Below are positions 63,843 through 64,000 of a DNA stretch of 64,000 nucleotides, in pieces. The stretch comes from Clostridia bacterium. GTDB taxonomy: Bacteria > Bacillota > Clostridia > Peptostreptococcales > Anaerovoracaceae. The translations under genes and the position numbers were made by a program. Every line of letters begins with the position of its first letter. The first letter of the stretch is position 1. The notes beneath the pieces were generated by a model that saw only the letters and a list, made by a program, of their open reading frames with translations, was not told the DNA's origin and searched no databases. Location of the stretch: contig CABJAP010000007.1 in the NCBI GenBank assembly GCA_902363595.1, positions 162,410 to 226,409 on the forward strand, given 5' to 3'.

Positions 63843-64000
63843 TTACGATGATTTTTCATCGTGACGAAAGACAAAAAGGAGGCCACTGAAAAAGTCGAAA
63901 CCAAGCCCCCACCAATCATTTCGCGCATAGCGGATTAAAAAATCAGTCCACCATGCTATGCAAAAGTCCTCTCGCAACCCCATGAAACCATTTAAATTTC
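63843..64000 (-). CDS. Open frame at right edge, unidentified
   Basis: On the minus strand a frame is open from the edge to a TAA at 63843. It contains an ATG at 63983, from which it reads MGLREDFCIAWWTDFLIRY... and ends FRHDEKSS. It is rich in aromatic residues, has no ribosome binding site before the ATG and matches no family I know. It could be the tail of a gene beyond the window, a repeat or chance. Confidence 0.2.
   Translation of the reverse strand, partial: NLNGFMGLREDFCIAWWTDFLIRYARNDWWGLGFDFFSGLLFVFRHDEKSS

Overview
The window looks like chromosome from an anaerobic, moderate-GC Clostridia (Firmicutes). The evidence is the gene content: two HydABC-type [FeFe]-hydrogenase operons, an F-type ATP synthase whose c subunit carries the sodium-site residues, formate-tetrahydrofolate ligase behind a ZTP riboswitch, a T-box leader on the valS side, a 2-hydroxyacyl-CoA-dehydratase-like reductase with its activase, a small DUF3787-type protein, and AGGAGG-type ribosome binding sites. 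Species cannot be named from sequence alone; an amino-acid- or C1-using anaerobe is an inference.

Layout. 1-1.7 kb (minus): end of a type IV pilus locus with two near-identical pilins and a prepilin peptidase cut by the window edge. 2-3.9 kb (minus): a hotdog thioesterase and an Rpn-family nuclease. 4.1-7.3 kb (plus): feoA, an feoB with unusual G motifs, and a PhzF-like isomerase. 8-17.1 kb (plus): two tandem hydCBA operons followed by a TM1266-family hydrogenase regulator gene. 17.8-24.6 kb (minus): atpIBEFHAGDC. 24.9-29.7 kb (minus): a MATE transporter, a WecA/MraY-type transferase, dCMP deaminase, truA, yhbY and an A24 peptidase. 29.9-32 kb (plus): a hybrid histidine kinase. 32.3-39.1 kb (minus): a two-OB-fold SSB-like protein and the T-box/valS/folC/lipid kinase/GNAT operon. 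39.3-42 kb: a MerR regulator divergent from an amidohydrolase, with a textbook 19-bp-spacer MerR promoter between them. 42.3-45.9 kb (minus): ZIP transporter, larB, a short larC, sseB and a parvulin. 46.3-49 kb (minus): DUF3787, M42 peptidase and NhaC antiporter. 49.3-50.9 kb (minus): fchA-folD. 51-59 kb (minus): an unusual cluster of two ADP-ribosylglycohydrolase paralogues, a ribose-type ABC importer, a PfkB kinase, a double-cubane-type reductase and its ASKHA activase. 60.3-63.7 kb (minus): ZTP riboswitch-fhs, rnhB and ylqF.

How the parts fit. fhs, fchA and folD together cover formate to methylene-THF, and the ZTP riboswitch ties fhs to folate/purine status. The two HydABC complexes probably handle electron exchange between ferredoxin, NAD(H) and H2. 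The ATP synthase probably uses a sodium gradient.

The most interesting unexplained signals are: (1) a dispersed repeat of about 106 bp in five copies, four of them co-oriented just downstream of gene ends; (2) a second, about 235-bp palindromic element in two copies; (3) the separation of the T-box from valS by one copy of each; (4) the mixed reductase/ADP-ribosylglycohydrolase/sugar-transport cluster, in which one of two glycohydrolases has lost its metal-site residues; (5) divergence of conserved flavin/NAD motifs in only one of the two HydB copies; and (6) loss of the P-loop lysine in FeoB.
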